Shown here: positions 26,045 to 36,607 of the stretch, piece after piece
How the letters are laid out: each line of letters opens with the position of its first letter
How positions within the stretch are numbered: position 1 is the stretch's first letter
Assembly: GCA_030054095.1 (NCBI GenBank)
Contig: JASGCO010000004.1
Coordinates: 62,001-126,000 of the forward strand
Source of the DNA: Sediminibacterium sp.
Lineage (GTDB): Bacteria > Bacteroidota > Bacteroidia > B-17B0 > Aurantibacillaceae
Reading direction: 5' to 3'
DNA length: 64,000 nt
Notes under the pieces: generated by a model
Databases searched by the model: none
What the model was told of the DNA's origin: nothing
What the model saw: only the letters and a program-made list of their open reading frames with translations
Position numbers and translations under genes: made by a program

Positions 26045-27028
26045 CTATAAAATACTTTTAGCTTCAAACAATTGATTAGGAATAACCGGAGAATACACGG
26101 CATAGTTAAATCCTTTTTGTAAACAATACGCACCATGCTCCCCCTTTTTATTAATAGCAATAAAACCCACCTGAATATCTTTCAGATCTTTTCCTTTCCG
26201 CATTTTAATAATACGTTCTACCGCTTTACGGCAAGCTTCTGAGGGTGAATAACCGTGCCGCATATACTCCACTACTGTATGACTTCCGGCAATACGAATA
26301 ACCTCTTCGCCGTGTCCTGTGGCAGCAGCGGCTCCCACTTCATTATCAACATACAAGCCCGCACCGATTATGGGTGAATCGCCGATACGTCCATGCATTT
26401 TAAATGCCATACCACTGGTAGTGCACGCGCCGGACAAATTTCCATGCGCATCCAAAGCCACCATACCGATGGTGTCATGATTTTCTATATTTATGATTGG
26501 TTTATACTCCGATTTACGCAACCACTCCCTCCATTCCGCTTCCGATTCTGGCGTTAAGAGCGTTTCCTTTTTAAATCCCTGCGACAAAGCAAATTGCAAG
26601 GCACCTTCGCCTGTCAGCATTACATGTGGTGTTTTTTCCATCACCGCTCGGGCTACAGAAATGGGATGCACAATATGTTCAAGACAAGCAACAGATCCTA
26701 TATTTGCAAACTCGTCCATTATACACGCGTCGAGTGTTACCCGCCCATCGCGGTCGGGGCGGCCTCCCAAACCAACACTTCTCTCTTTAGGATCCGCTTC
26801 CGGAACCTTTACGCCCTGTTCTACTGCATCCAGAGCGCGGCCATTAGCGCTTAATACTTTCCAGGCCTCTGCATTGGCCTGTATTCCGAAATTCCAAGTG
26901 GAAAGAACAACAGGTTTAACCGTTGGCCCACCCAACGTCAGCAGGTTGACTGCTTTACTCTTGTTAAACGAAAAAAGAGCCGCTGAGAGAGCGGATAACT
27001 TTAAAAAATCACGTCTGCCGTTTTTCAT
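26045..27028 (-). CDS. N4-(beta-N-acetylglucosaminyl)-L-asparaginase (glycosylasparaginase)
   Basis: 327 residues. Twin-arginine-like signal (NGRRDFLKLSALSAALF) suggests export folded. The Ntn-hydrolase precursor self-cleaves before the Thr of NHDTIGMVA (about residue 182), which becomes the nucleophile; GRIGDSPIIGAGLYVDNEVG and ATGHGEEVIR are substrate-binding segments. The enzyme splits the GlcNAc-Asn bond left after N-glycan and protein breakdown. It adjoins cutC and beta-mannosidase in one operon, which supports a glycoprotein-scavenging role. Confidence 0.93.
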   Translation of the reverse strand: MKNGRRDFLKLSALSAALFSFNKSKAVNLLTLGGPTVKPVVLSTWNFGIQANAEAWKVLSANGRALDAVEQGVKVPEADPKERSVGLGGRPDRDGRVTLDACIMDEFANIGSVACLEHIVHPISVARAVMEKTPHVMLTGEGALQFALSQGFKKETLLTPESEAEWREWLRKSEYKPIINIENHDTIGMVALDAHGNLSGACTTSGMAFKMHGRIGDSPIIGAGLYVDNEVGAAAATGHGEEVIRIAGSHTVVEYMRHGYSPSEACRKAVERIIKMRKGKDLKDIQVGFIAINKKGEHGAYCLQKGFNYAVYSPVIPNQLFEAKSIL

Positions 27029-27059
27029 TGTATCGCTTTATCTACATTAATTAGATCCC

Positions 27060-28967
27060 TTATACCATCATCTCCTGTATTTCTAACCACCGCATACTTT
27101 TATCATCCAACGTATGAGTCAGTTGTTGTAATTGCGCTGTCAATTCCTGTATAATAGCGTAATCGGTTAATCCACTACTCAATTTTGCTTCCAGTTCCGC
27201 TTTCTTAGCTTCCAATTGCGGAATTTCCTTTTCCAATTCTTCCAACTCTCGCTGTGTTTTATAACTTAATTTCTTACCTGCGTTTCCGGCTGGCTTTACC
27301 TCTTCTTTCACTTCCGGTTTGGTAACGACCACTTCCGTTTCCTGACGGGACTGCTGCGGGGCCGCTTTTTGCGACTGCTTCCATTCTCTGTAATCGGTAT
27401 AATGACCAGGAAAGTCCTTTATTTCTCCGTTTCCTTCAAAGGCAAATAAATGATCTACCAGACGATCCATAAAATAACGGTCGTGACTTACAATAACAAC
27501 GCATCCTTTAAACTCATCCAAAAATTCCTCAAGCGTTTGAAGCGTGACAATATCCAAATCATTAGTAGGTTCATCGAGAATCAGGAAATTGGGGTTCTTT
27601 ACCAAAACAGTTAACAAGTACAGACGACGTTTTTCACCTCCGCTCAATTTACTGACATAACTGTACTGTACATCGGGTGGAAAATTAAAACGCGTGAGTA
27701 ACTGCGAAGCTGATAACGATGTGCCATTGGCCAAAGGAATAAACTCAGCAATATCTTTAACCACTTCTATGAGGCGCTTATCTTCATTCAACTGAATTCC
27801 ACCCTGAGAGTAGTAACCGAACGATACGGTATCCCCTACCTGAACCTTTCCGCTATCGGGAGTTAATAAGCCCTGAATAATATTTAATAATGTACTTTTA
27901 CCGGCACCATTCTTACCCACAATTCCTATCTTCTCGCCATGAACAAAAGTATAAGTAAAGGGATTAAGAATCACTTTATTTCCAAAAGCCTTGGTTATTT
28001 TGTGGAGTTCTACGATTTTAGAACCAAGACGTTCCATTTTAACACTCAGTTCAATTTTTTTATCAATCCGCTTTTGTTTAGCTTTTTCTTCTACATCATA
28101 AAACGCATCTACGCGGGCTTTGGCCTTTGTGCCACGCGCCTTTGGCATTTTACGAACCCATTCCAATTCACGTCGGTATAAGTTCCGGGCTTTATCTATT
28201 TCCGCATTTTTAATTTGTTCCCGCTCCGCCTTCTTGATCAGGTAATTTTCAAAATCACCTTTGTACTCTACCAGTTCTCCGCTATCCAGTTCAATAATAC
28301 TGTTACATACTTCATCCAGAAAATACCGGTCGTGTGTAACCAGTAACAGGCTCAGTGCTGAACTTTGCAAATAATGTTCCAGCCACTCTATCATTTCCAC
28401 ATCCAGGTGATTGGTGGGCTCATCCATAATCACCAGATCGGGCTTATTGATTAGTACAAGCGCTAATGCCACGCGTTTCTTTTGTCCGCCACTAAGCGTT
28501 TTGATAATTTGTTGCGTATCGCTTATTTCGAGACGCGATAAAATTTCGTTTGCTTCGTTCTCATACTCCCAGGCGTTCAGATCATTCATCTGCAATAAAG
28601 CGTTATCCAGTTTTTGTGCAACTTCACCGCCATGATCATGCTCCGCAGCCTTTAGAGCTTCGTCGTACTGCTTAATACATTTTACATACTTATTATCAGC
28701 ATTTTGAAGCAAGTCTGCTATACTTTGATTTTCATCAAAAGTGATATCCTGATCGAGAAAAGCAACAGAAATATCTTTCCGGAATACTACTTCTCCCTCA
28801 TCAGCAATTTCTTTTCCTTTTAGTATTTTAAACAAAGTAGATTTGCCCGAGCCATTCTTGGCCACCAGTGCTACTTTGTCGCCATAGTTTAATCCGAAAC
28901 TAATCTTTTTAAACAGTACTTTAGGCCCGTAAGCCTTTGATAATTGATGTATAGATAATAAGTTCAC
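27060..28967 (-). CDS. uup: ABC-F family ATPase, Uup-like
   Basis: 635 residues with two ATPase domains and no membrane part. Walker A: NGSGKSTLFKIL and NGAGKSTLLNII. Signatures: LSGGQKKRVALA and LSGGEKRRLYLL. Walker B: DEPTNHLD and DEPTNDLD. The C-terminal coiled coil (TQRELEELEKEIPQLEAKKAELE) is typical of Uup. ABC-F proteins act on ribosomes or, for Uup, on DNA/ribosome stress responses. Ten bases behind panB and 31 ahead of the glycosylasparaginase gene. Confidence 0.92.
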   Translation of the reverse strand: MNLLSIHQLSKAYGPKVLFKKISFGLNYGDKVALVAKNGSGKSTLFKILKGKEIADEGEVVFRKDISVAFLDQDITFDENQSIADLLQNADNKYVKCIKQYDEALKAAEHDHGGEVAQKLDNALLQMNDLNAWEYENEANEILSRLEISDTQQIIKTLSGGQKKRVALALVLINKPDLVIMDEPTNHLDVEMIEWLEHYLQSSALSLLLVTHDRYFLDEVCNSIIELDSGELVEYKGDFENYLIKKAEREQIKNAEIDKARNLYRRELEWVRKMPKARGTKAKARVDAFYDVEEKAKQKRIDKKIELSVKMERLGSKIVELHKITKAFGNKVILNPFTYTFVHGEKIGIVGKNGAGKSTLLNIIQGLLTPDSGKVQVGDTVSFGYYSQGGIQLNEDKRLIEVVKDIAEFIPLANGTSLSASQLLTRFNFPPDVQYSYVSKLSGGEKRRLYLLTVLVKNPNFLILDEPTNDLDIVTLQTLEEFLDEFKGCVVIVSHDRYFMDRLVDHLFAFEGNGEIKDFPGHYTDYREWKQSQKAAPQQSRQETEVVVTKPEVKEEVKPAGNAGKKLSYKTQRELEELEKEIPQLEAKKAELEAKLSSGLTDYAIIQELTAQLQQLTHTLDDKSMRWLEIQEMMV

Positions 28968-28976
28968 AGTAAAAAA

Positions 28977-29792
28977 TTAGTACGATTCTTGTTCGTTTGG
29001 AAAATCTTTAGCCTTTACATCACCGATGTATTGCTTAAAAGCCTGCCCCATACTTTCGTATAGGTTAAGATAACGGCGTAAAAAACGCGGGCTAAATTCA
29101 TGGGTCATGCCCAACATGTCGTGTGTTACCAGAACCTGACCATCCACGCCTCCGCCAGCGCCTATCCCTATAACAGGAATAGTAAGCGTTTCAGCCACTT
29201 TTTTAGCCAAGGCTGCCGGAATTTTTTCGAGTACAATAGCGAAGCAACCGTATGCTTCCAGTAATTTAGCATCTTCCAGTAAGCGTTCAGCCTCCTCTTC
29301 TTCTTTTGCCCTCACCGTGTATGTACCAAATTTATAAATACTCTGGGGTGTAAGTCCAAGGTGCCCCATAACCGGAATACCCGCTGTAAGTATGCGTTCT
29401 ATGGAATCTTTAATTTCCTTTCCTCCTTCCATTTTTACGCCATGCGCGCCGCTTTCCTTCATAATGCGGATAGCAGAATTTAACGCTTCTTTACTGTTAC
29501 CCTGATAGGTTCCGAATGGCAGATCAACGACTACCAGTGCCCGGTTTATAGCTCGTATTACACTACTGGCATGATAAATCATTTCATTAAGTGTAATAGG
29601 GAGTGTTGTTTCGTGTCCGGCCATTACATTACTGGCACTGTCACCCACCAACACCACATCAATACCGGCGCTGTCAATAATCTTTGCCATTGTATAATCA
29701 TAAGCGGTAAGCATGGCTATTTTCTCACCTTTACGCTTCATTTCCTGTAACACATGCGTGGTTACTTTTTTAACTTCTTTATGTACTGACAT
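28977..29792 (-). CDS. panB: 3-methyl-2-oxobutanoate hydroxymethyltransferase
   Basis: 271 residues, full length. It makes ketopantoate from alpha-ketoisovalerate and methylenetetrahydrofolate, the first step to pantothenate and coenzyme A. Motifs: [47 protein letters not shown] and [12 protein letters not shown]. First gene of a tightly packed minus-strand run ending at about 22.5 kb. Confidence 0.96.
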   Translation of the reverse strand: MSVHKEVKKVTTHVLQEMKRKGEKIAMLTAYDYTMAKIIDSAGIDVVLVGDSASNVMAGHETTLPITLNEMIYHASSVIRAINRALVVVDLPFGTYQGNSKEALNSAIRIMKESGAHGVKMEGGKEIKDSIERILTAGIPVMGHLGLTPQSIYKFGTYTVRAKEEEEAERLLEDAKLLEAYGCFAIVLEKIPAALAKKVAETLTIPVIGIGAGGGVDGQVLVTHDMLGMTHEFSPRFLRRYLNLYESMGQAFKQYIGDVKAKDFPNEQESY

Positions 29793-29962
29793 GAAAAGCC
29801 TTTTAATAGGTTATAAAGGTCAAAAAAAGGAATGAAAGAAACTAATATTGTAAGGATTTTGGTTTTGATTAATTTCGTTATCCTTTTTATGTAACGGGTT
29901 CCACATTGATTCTTGCACTGGCAGTATCAGATACCGACACTTAATCTTCCCTTATTAAACAT

Positions 29963-29998
29963 AAAAAGGGCCATTTCCGTTTGAAAATGGCCCTTTTT
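29963..29998 (-). terminator. Terminator of the giant T9SS gene
   Basis: Perfect 14-bp stem aaaaagggccattt / aaatggcccttttt with an 8-base loop. On the minus strand it lies 15 bases after the stop and ends in TTTTT. Confidence 0.88.
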
Positions 29999-30013
29999 CA
30001 CATTAGACTGGAA

Positions 30014-33000
30014 TTACTCCTTTATAATTTTAATAACCCCGGTTTTATTGCTTTGCGTTGAAAGTTTAAGGAAATACACCCCATTCGCTACATCCGATAA
30101 ATCAATTTCTACTGCATGTGCAGCCTTATTAGCGTCTATTACTTTGCGGGCATGTATTTTACCAAGCACATCTGCTACTTCTATACTGATGGTTGTATTA
30201 TAGGCCCCAAGACCATCTACCATTATTTTTCCAGAAGTTGGATTCGGATAAACAATAGCCTGAAGCATATTACCTGCCTCATTTAATCCGGTGCAGGTTA
30301 CCACATTCACAGACGCTACAGCGTTACCAGAGCAAGCTGACGAGGTACCGGTAACCGTGTAATTAGTTGAGACAGACGGCGTATAAACAGCAACAGATGT
30401 AACAATACCACCAGCACTCCAGTTATACGAAGTTGCTCCGCTGGCACTGAACGTTACTGCACTACCGGCGCAAATAGTTTGACTGGCGTTAGCTATAGTA
30501 ACCGTTGGCGTTGGGTTAACATTTACGTTGGCTACTGCCATTGATGAACAGGATCCATTACTACCCGTAACCGTATAAGATGTGTTTGAAGAAGGGTTAT
30601 AGGTTGCACTGCTACCAGATCCGCCACCATTTGACCACACATAAGCCGATGCCCCACTGGCATTAAAGGTTACAGCATTACCCGAACATATTGTTTGATT
30701 TGAATTGCTGACACTAACCGTTGGCGTTGTATTTACTATCACGCTTACAACAGCGTTTGATGAACAACCGGTTGATGTTCCGGTAACTGTGTAAGATGCA
30801 TTGGATGATGGATTATACGTTGCACTACTACCCGTTCCGCCACCATTTGACCACACATAAGCTGACGCCCCACTGGCATTAAAGGTTACCGCATTTCCTG
30901 AACAAATAGTTTGATTTGGATTGCTGACACTGACCGTTGGGGTTGTATTTACCACAACATTAACAACCGTATTTGAAGAGCAGCCCGCGGTAGTTCCGGT
31001 TACTGTATAAGATGCACTAGATGCAGGATTGTAAGTTGCACTGCTACCTGTTCCACCACCATTAGACCATACATAAGCCGATGCCCCACTGGCATTAAAG
31101 GTAACGGAGTTACCAGAACATATTGTTTGGTTAGGATTACTTACGCTAACAACCGGGCTTGGATTTACAACAATATTTCTAACAGAAGTACCCACGCAGC
31201 CGTTAACATCTCTTCCTGTTACGGTGTAAGCAGTATTAACAGACGGATTCACGCTTACAGGGTTTCCAACAACAGAACCTGGCATCCAGGTATAAGAAAC
31301 AGCCCCACTGGCACTTAAACTTGTACTTTGTCCATTACAGATACTGGTATTACTGGCTGTAGTATTTAGTGCTGGTAACGGATTTACAATCACACTCCGG
31401 ATAGCCGAATTAGTACATCCATTAGCGTCAGTAGCGTTTACAGTATAAGTGGTATTTGAAGAAGGTGTAGCCGTTACATTCGATCCAATCAGGTTGCCTG
31501 GCATCCAGGTGTAAGTTGACGCACCACTGGCAACCAATGATGCATTAGAGCCCACACACACCGCCGTACTGCTAAGTGCCGTACTGATTACCGGTAACGG
31601 ATTAACACTTACGGTTTTTACAGCCATATTCACACACCCATTAGATCCTGTTCCTGTTACTGTATAAGAAGTAGTTGATGATGGGGAAACAGAAACTGTA
31701 GAAGTTGTAGCCGATGTATTCCATACATAACTGGTAGCCCCCGAAGCGGCAAGAATAGCAGATGCGCCGGTACAAATAGCATTTGCCCCACTAACAGCAA
31801 CACTTGGCAAAGCCTTAATACTAACGTTGGCTATAGCTGAAGAAGAACAACTGCCATTGCTTCCTGTTACTGTGTAAGATCCGGCAGCAGAAGGCGTATA
31901 GGTTACGCTGGCTCCTGTTCCACCACCCGTCCAGCTATAGGCTGTGGCTCCTGAAGCATTGAAAGTCACCGGTGAACCAACACAAACTGTTTGATTTGCA
32001 TTTGAAACAAGAACTGTGGGTGTGCTGTTAACGGTTATGGTTTGTGAACTTAATGTTCCTGGTCCTCCTGCGTTACTGGCTATCATAGAAACCACATACG
32101 TTCCACCATTTGAAAAACTGACCGTAGGATTTTGTGAAGCTGAAGTGTTAATGGTTACCCCCGCTGAAGGTGTAACGCTCCAACTCCAGGCCGTAGGTGT
32201 ATTGGTTGACTGATCGTTGAATACTGCATTTTGCCCGGAGCAAATACCCGCAGAGGCAACAGAAAATCCGGATACTGGCGCAGGTGGCGTTCCTGAAATA
32301 ACGTCCACTACCCATACACCTCTTCCATACGTAGCTGCAATAAGTTTGGTTGGATCGGCAGGAGAAATTTCCATATCCGAAACAGCCGTATTAGGTAAAC
32401 CCGTGTTATAAAGTGTCCAACTGGTCATACTTGCATCGCGGTAATACACACCCACATCCATACCTACATATATTCTGTCACTTGAACCCACCTGATAAAC
32501 TGAACAGTTGGCCGGTAAATTGGGCAAGTTGGATGTATAATTAGTCCAAGTAGTTCCACCATTGGTGCTCATAAATACTTTATTACCTGCTGAATAACCA
32601 CTTAGCGTTACCCACAATTTATTGGCATCTGTTGGCGACACTGTAATAAATGTTGGTGCTCCGCTTCCTGTAGGAACAGTGCCTGTGATATTGGTCCATG
32701 TGGCGCCACCATCCGTAGTTTTAAACAGCGTTGTTCCTTTAATAACATACAACACCTGATTATTAGACGGTGCAATAGCAAATTCAACAATGCCTGCGGT
32801 TCCGGCCATTGATCCAGTAGTCATAACAAAACTGGTTCCGGAATTGGTAGATTTAAACATTTGTTGTTTACCTGCCCATATAACAGTAGCTGTTTGAGGA
32901 TCTTGTTTCCAAGGTGAAACCCAGTTACCGGTTCCTGAAAAACCCGTTGGCGTTGACCAGGAAGTTCCACCATTGGTAGATCTTTGAAACTGTCCGCTGT

Positions 33001-34573
33001 AATACGAAGCAAACACATTGTTATTATTTGTGCGGTCAATAAAACAATCCATACCATCCCCTCCCATACGCGCGGCGTAGGTTGTACCATTCCACCAACT
33101 AGTTCCGTTATCCTGATGTCCGGTAAACCAATAATTGGCAGTTAAGGCCGAAGTGCCGATTTTATAGATCTGAGAAATATTCATTAGTCCGGAAATTTCC
33201 TGCCAGCTGGTCGCGCTTGGGGTTCTTCTATATACTGTCCCATCATTACAATCGAACAAATTACCAGAAGCATCGTATTCCAAATCATGATGATCGGCAT
33301 GTGTAAACGGAGCGCCTGAACCGGTCCAATGCCCATAAATTGACCAATTTGTTCCTCCATTTGTAGAACGCCAAACATTTACGCCACCCACCACTACTTC
33401 ATCTTTATTAAGTGGCGATGCTGCCACACACAAATCATACCATCCTTGTCCACCGGTATCTCCGCCGGTATTACTCCAACCTAAAAGATTGGGAGAAGTG
33501 GCCATTGTAGTGAAACCTGTTCCGCTGTTTATTGAACGGTAAAGTCCTTGAAAGCCATCATCGGCGCTAGATGAAGCCAGTACATATACATAATTGGCAT
33601 CATTTGGCGTTACTGCAATAGCCATACGGTTAACACCTGTTGTTGGGATACCGGTACTAATTGTAGTCCAGGTTACACCACCATCTATTGACTTTCTGAA
33701 TGTTGTTCCACCTGCGTAAACAGTATTCGGATCACCAGGTTTAAATTCGAGATCGTATGTACTACTGGTAAAAACCTGAGTCCAGTTTGTTCCCCCATTG
33801 GTGGTTCTGTAAATACCGATGTTGGTAGCCGCCAAAATAATTTGAGGGTTTGACGGATTAATAAGTAAGCGTCTGATTAAACGCCCCTGATTAACCGTCC
33901 ATGCTAATCCGGTTGATACCCAGGTAGTGCCACCATCAGTAGATTTTAAAACGCCTATAGAATAATCATCTCCTGCGTCTCCATCCCCTGTAGCCAAATA
34001 CATGGTATTGTTATTGGAAGGGTCTATAACCAGATCAGAACAACCAGTTACCGTTAGAAAGTCCGTGTTCGTAGTCCAGCTTGTTCCTCCATTGACCGAT
34101 TTCCATAAACCACCCGCCGGTGCTCCAACAAAAAGCGTATTTGATCCGGCAGGATGAATCGTTATAAAATTCAGACGTCCTGACTTAAGAAATTGCCCAC
34201 CAGCATTACCATTAATTGCACCAAAAGGCCCAACTGCGGTCCAGGTAGAAGAGGCAATCATGTTAGAACTGGAATTAGCCAACTTTTGTGTAGAATAGGT
34301 TTGAAGAAATGTCTCAAAATTTTGCATATTCTGAGAAGGCAATGTTAAATCGCCGGAAGGGTACACTCTTGGTTCCATAAAATACTCCCATCGTTTAAAT
34401 TGCTTCCATCCTTTGCCCTTTTCTGTAGAGTCGTGTGTGGCAAAATAATTATTAAACCCCGTTCTAACTGTATAAAAATTAGCGCCTGGCTGTTCCAGTA
34501 ATGTTGACCAATGCTGCGCAAAGAATCTTACACTGAAAAAAGTCAGAATAAAGAAAGTATTTAATCTTCTCAT
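30014..34573 (-). CDS. Giant T9SS-secreted protein: BNR/sortilin-like propeller plus Ig-like repeats
   Basis: 1519 residues. Signal peptide at 1-20 (ends FFAQ). Residues about 105-760 carry many BNR/VPS10-like turns of the form STDGGTTW, SVNGGTSW and TTDGGATW, as in sialidase-like propellers. A PKD-like domain follows at about 765-850 (SWSVTPSAGVTIN). Then eight Ig-like modules of 72-80 residues, three nearly identical in DNA (30503-31150). The end is a type A sorting domain (VYPNPTSGKIMVDGL...VYFLKL...IKIIKE). Large surface or secreted protein; target unknown. BNR repeats alone do not show sialidase activity, and no RIP/catalytic motif was found. A strong terminator follows. Confidence 0.92.
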   Translation of the reverse strand: MRRLNTFFILTFFSVRFFAQHWSTLLEQPGANFYTVRTGFNNYFATHDSTEKGKGWKQFKRWEYFMEPRVYPSGDLTLPSQNMQNFETFLQTYSTQKLANSSSNMIASSTWTAVGPFGAINGNAGGQFLKSGRLNFITIHPAGSNTLFVGAPAGGLWKSVNGGTSWTTNTDFLTVTGCSDLVIDPSNNNTMYLATGDGDAGDDYSIGVLKSTDGGTTWVSTGLAWTVNQGRLIRRLLINPSNPQIILAATNIGIYRTTNGGTNWTQVFTSSTYDLEFKPGDPNTVYAGGTTFRKSIDGGVTWTTISTGIPTTGVNRMAIAVTPNDANYVYVLASSSADDGFQGLYRSINSGTGFTTMATSPNLLGWSNTGGDTGGQGWYDLCVAASPLNKDEVVVGGVNVWRSTNGGTNWSIYGHWTGSGAPFTHADHHDLEYDASGNLFDCNDGTVYRRTPSATSWQEISGLMNISQIYKIGTSALTANYWFTGHQDNGTSWWNGTTYAARMGGDGMDCFIDRTNNNNVFASYYSGQFQRSTNGGTSWSTPTGFSGTGNWVSPWKQDPQTATVIWAGKQQMFKSTNSGTSFVMTTGSMAGTAGIVEFAIAPSNNQVLYVIKGTTLFKTTDGGATWTNITGTVPTGSGAPTFITVSPTDANKLWVTLSGYSAGNKVFMSTNGGTTWTNYTSNLPNLPANCSVYQVGSSDRIYVGMDVGVYYRDASMTSWTLYNTGLPNTAVSDMEISPADPTKLIAATYGRGVWVVDVISGTPPAPVSGFSVASAGICSGQNAVFNDQSTNTPTAWSWSVTPSAGVTINTSASQNPTVSFSNGGTYVVSMIASNAGGPGTLSSQTITVNSTPTVLVSNANQTVCVGSPVTFNASGATAYSWTGGGTGASVTYTPSAAGSYTVTGSNGSCSSSAIANVSIKALPSVAVSGANAICTGASAILAASGATSYVWNTSATTSTVSVSPSSTTSYTVTGTGSNGCVNMAVKTVSVNPLPVISTALSSTAVCVGSNASLVASGASTYTWMPGNLIGSNVTATPSSNTTYTVNATDANGCTNSAIRSVIVNPLPALNTTASNTSICNGQSTSLSASGAVSYTWMPGSVVGNPVSVNPSVNTAYTVTGRDVNGCVGTSVRNIVVNPSPVVSVSNPNQTICSGNSVTFNASGASAYVWSNGGGTGSSATYNPASSASYTVTGTTAGCSSNTVVNVVVNTTPTVSVSNPNQTICSGNAVTFNASGASAYVWSNGGGTGSSATYNPSSNASYTVTGTSTGCSSNAVVSVIVNTTPTVSVSNSNQTICSGNAVTFNASGASAYVWSNGGGSGSSATYNPSSNTSYTVTGSNGSCSSMAVANVNVNPTPTVTIANASQTICAGSAVTFSASGATSYNWSAGGIVTSVAVYTPSVSTNYTVTGTSSACSGNAVASVNVVTCTGLNEAGNMLQAIVYPNPTSGKIMVDGLGAYNTTISIEVADVLGKIHARKVIDANKAAHAVEIDLSDVANGVYFLKLSTQSNKTGVIKIIKE
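30503..31150 (-). repeat. Three tandem 216-bp near-identical coding repeats
   Basis: The anchor cattaaag recurs at 30661, 30877 and 31093, exactly 216 bases apart, corresponding to a 72-residue Ig-like module (VSVSNPNQTICSGN...). High identity across copies points to recent amplification or gene conversion. Confidence 0.85.
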
Positions 34574-34786
34574 AATTGGGAGGTTAAAGTTTATACAATG
34601 GTAATCACCTAAATCGAAAAAGTCAATATTAAACTTTGTTTAGATCAAGTAAAATACAACTAAATTAAATACGAAATTGGCAAGCTACCTACGCACACCG
34701 TGTTAAAAGGTTTTTTTTACGGTTAAACGGAAATAACAGCCCTACAAACGAGAAAAATTATGCCAAAACAAATTAAAGTTCCCGGG

Positions 34787-35896
34787 TTACGCACCATAAA
34801 AAGAGTAATCTGTGTACCCCCTACTTCCTCTTCCTCCAAATAAAGTATGTGTATCAATAATCGTATTCATTGGCAAATCATATTTTACTCTATCGGGATA
34901 ATCGGGGTTAGCAATAAATTTACGTCCAAAGCCAATTATATCAGCCAACCCTGCCTCAAGCAACGCCTCCCCTTCTTCTGGCGTTTTATTTCCCGTAACT
35001 ATTAGTGTATTGCTGAAATTTGTTCGTAATGCTTTCCTGAATGAAAGCGGTATTTCCGGAGCGTCATCCCAATCTGCCTCACACAAATGAATATATGCTA
35101 TACCCACTTCGTTTAGCTTTCTGGCAGCCAAAAGAATCGTATCTGGCATCTCAGGATCATCCATGTCCTTAAATTTGATGTAGGGCGATAGCCGCACCCC
35201 TGTTCGTTCTTTTCCGATAACATCTGCTACCGCGTTCACAATTTCCATTAAAAACCGGATCCGATTATATGCATTCCCACCATACTTATCTGACCGGATA
35301 TTTGAATTTTTACGCAAAAACTGATCAATCAAATAGCCATTTGCCGCATGTACCTCTACTCCATCAAATCCTGCCAGAATAGCATTAGAAGCAGCCACTG
35401 CAAATTCCTGTACCACCCCCAAGATGTCTGAATCAGACATCTCTCGTGGTTCATCTACTGGCACAAAAACAGCATCAGTACTATCATCTGAATCAAAAAT
35501 ATAAACGAACGTATCATTGGCAATCAACGCCGATGGCGCTATTGGTTGTAATCCATTTACCTTTGCGGAACTAACTCTCCCTACATGCCATAGTTGCGCC
35601 ACTATTCTCCCCCCCGACAGGTGTACCCGATTTGTTACCTCACTCCAACCCGCTACCTGTTCGGGGGTGTATATTCCGGGAGTAGCAGCATATCCTTTTC
35701 CCTGCAATGAAATTTGCGTGGCCTCCGATATTATTAAACCTGCCGAAGCCCGCTGAGCATAATACTCGGCCATTAATGCCCACGGGACATCTCCAGGTTG
35801 CTGCGACCGGCTCCTCGTCATTGGAGCCATCAAAATCCTGTTTTTTAATTCGATGTTTTTTAATTTATAGGGGCTAAACAATAGTGGATACTTCAT
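34787..35896 (-). CDS. nemA: Old Yellow Enzyme-type alkene reductase
   Basis: 369 residues. FMN-dependent NADPH reductase of enones, nitro-esters and maleimides (NemA-like). Motifs: LKNRILMAPMTRSRS near the start, QLWHVGR, the substrate pair His-Asn in VEVHAANGYLIDQFL, and C-terminal GFGRKFIANPDYPDR plus YTDYSFYGA. Last gene of a seven-gene minus-strand operon, 9 bases after the nitroreductase. The NemA name rests on family resemblance only. Confidence 0.92.
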   Translation of the reverse strand: MKYPLLFSPYKLKNIELKNRILMAPMTRSRSQQPGDVPWALMAEYYAQRASAGLIISEATQISLQGKGYAATPGIYTPEQVAGWSEVTNRVHLSGGRIVAQLWHVGRVSSAKVNGLQPIAPSALIANDTFVYIFDSDDSTDAVFVPVDEPREMSDSDILGVVQEFAVAASNAILAGFDGVEVHAANGYLIDQFLRKNSNIRSDKYGGNAYNRIRFLMEIVNAVADVIGKERTGVRLSPYIKFKDMDDPEMPDTILLAARKLNEVGIAYIHLCEADWDDAPEIPLSFRKALRTNFSNTLIVTGNKTPEEGEALLEAGLADIIGFGRKFIANPDYPDRVKYDLPMNTIIDTHTLFGGRGSRGYTDYSFYGA

Positions 35897-35905
35897 TGTT
35901 GTGTT

Positions 35906-36562
35906 TCATTTCCAGGTTACCATTTGATTCAAAGGTCTTCTTGTTTTCGCTTTGGGTTCCATTACCCTATACCCAAATGCGACCATGTACGAAACTCCAA
36001 ATTTATCCGTATCAATACCAAAACTATTCCTGAGAATTGCTTCTGTTTCCTTTTGTTCAAATCCTTCCATAGGGCAGGAATCTATACCTATCAGAGCTGC
36101 CGCTGTCATCATATTTCCCAACGCAATATAATTTTGCTTCGCGGCCCAGTCAAACAGCTTTCTATCGTCGGTTAAATCAAAATCTGACTTTTGAAATGTT
36201 TCAAAAAATTTTCCCTTCCCTTTTACAACTTCTTCGGGTAATTTTTGAATCTCCCTCATAAAATACTGAATGTATTCTGCATCCCATCTCATAAGGGGGC
36301 TTTTCATTGTTAAACCAATTACAATGTGGCTGGCTGTATCCAATTTCTTAGTAACTCCCCAGGCTTTAGATCTTAACTGCTCTCTTAAATTTTTGTCTTG
36401 AACCACTAAAAAATGCCAGGGTTCAAATCCAAAAGAGCTGGGTGAAAGCCTCGCTGTTTCTAATATAAATTCAAAATCCTCCTCTGGAATTAGTCTATTC
36501 ACATCAAATTCCTTACAGGCATGACGAAAATTAAAAGCGTTTAATAATTGTTCTTTGTTCAT
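35906..36562 (-). CDS. NAD(P)H-dependent nitroreductase
   Basis: 218 residues. Nitroreductase fold with FNFRHACKEFD near the start, SPSSFGFEPWHFLVVQD, and DSCPMEGFEQKETE followed by VAFGYR. FMN enzyme, probably reducing nitroaromatics or quinones with two electrons. Between DoxX (45 bases upstream) and the Old Yellow Enzyme gene. Confidence 0.92.
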   Translation of the reverse strand: MNKEQLLNAFNFRHACKEFDVNRLIPEEDFEFILETARLSPSSFGFEPWHFLVVQDKNLREQLRSKAWGVTKKLDTASHIVIGLTMKSPLMRWDAEYIQYFMREIQKLPEEVVKGKGKFFETFQKSDFDLTDDRKLFDWAAKQNYIALGNMMTAAALIGIDSCPMEGFEQKETEAILRNSFGIDTDKFGVSYMVAFGYRVMEPKAKTRRPLNQMVTWK

Positions 36563-36607
36563 TTTATAAATTTTATGTTACTTCATACCATGTTGTTCGT
36601 ATGCTAT

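Noticed and set aside
30014-34573. Sialidase call for the BNR protein
   Set aside because: BNR/Asp-box turns are present but no catalytic Arg triad or Tyr/Glu pair could be identified; the sortilin-like propeller label is safer.
36421-36440. tRNA T-arm-like gttcaaatcc
   Set aside because: It lies inside the nitroreductase coding frame and no cloverleaf surrounds it.
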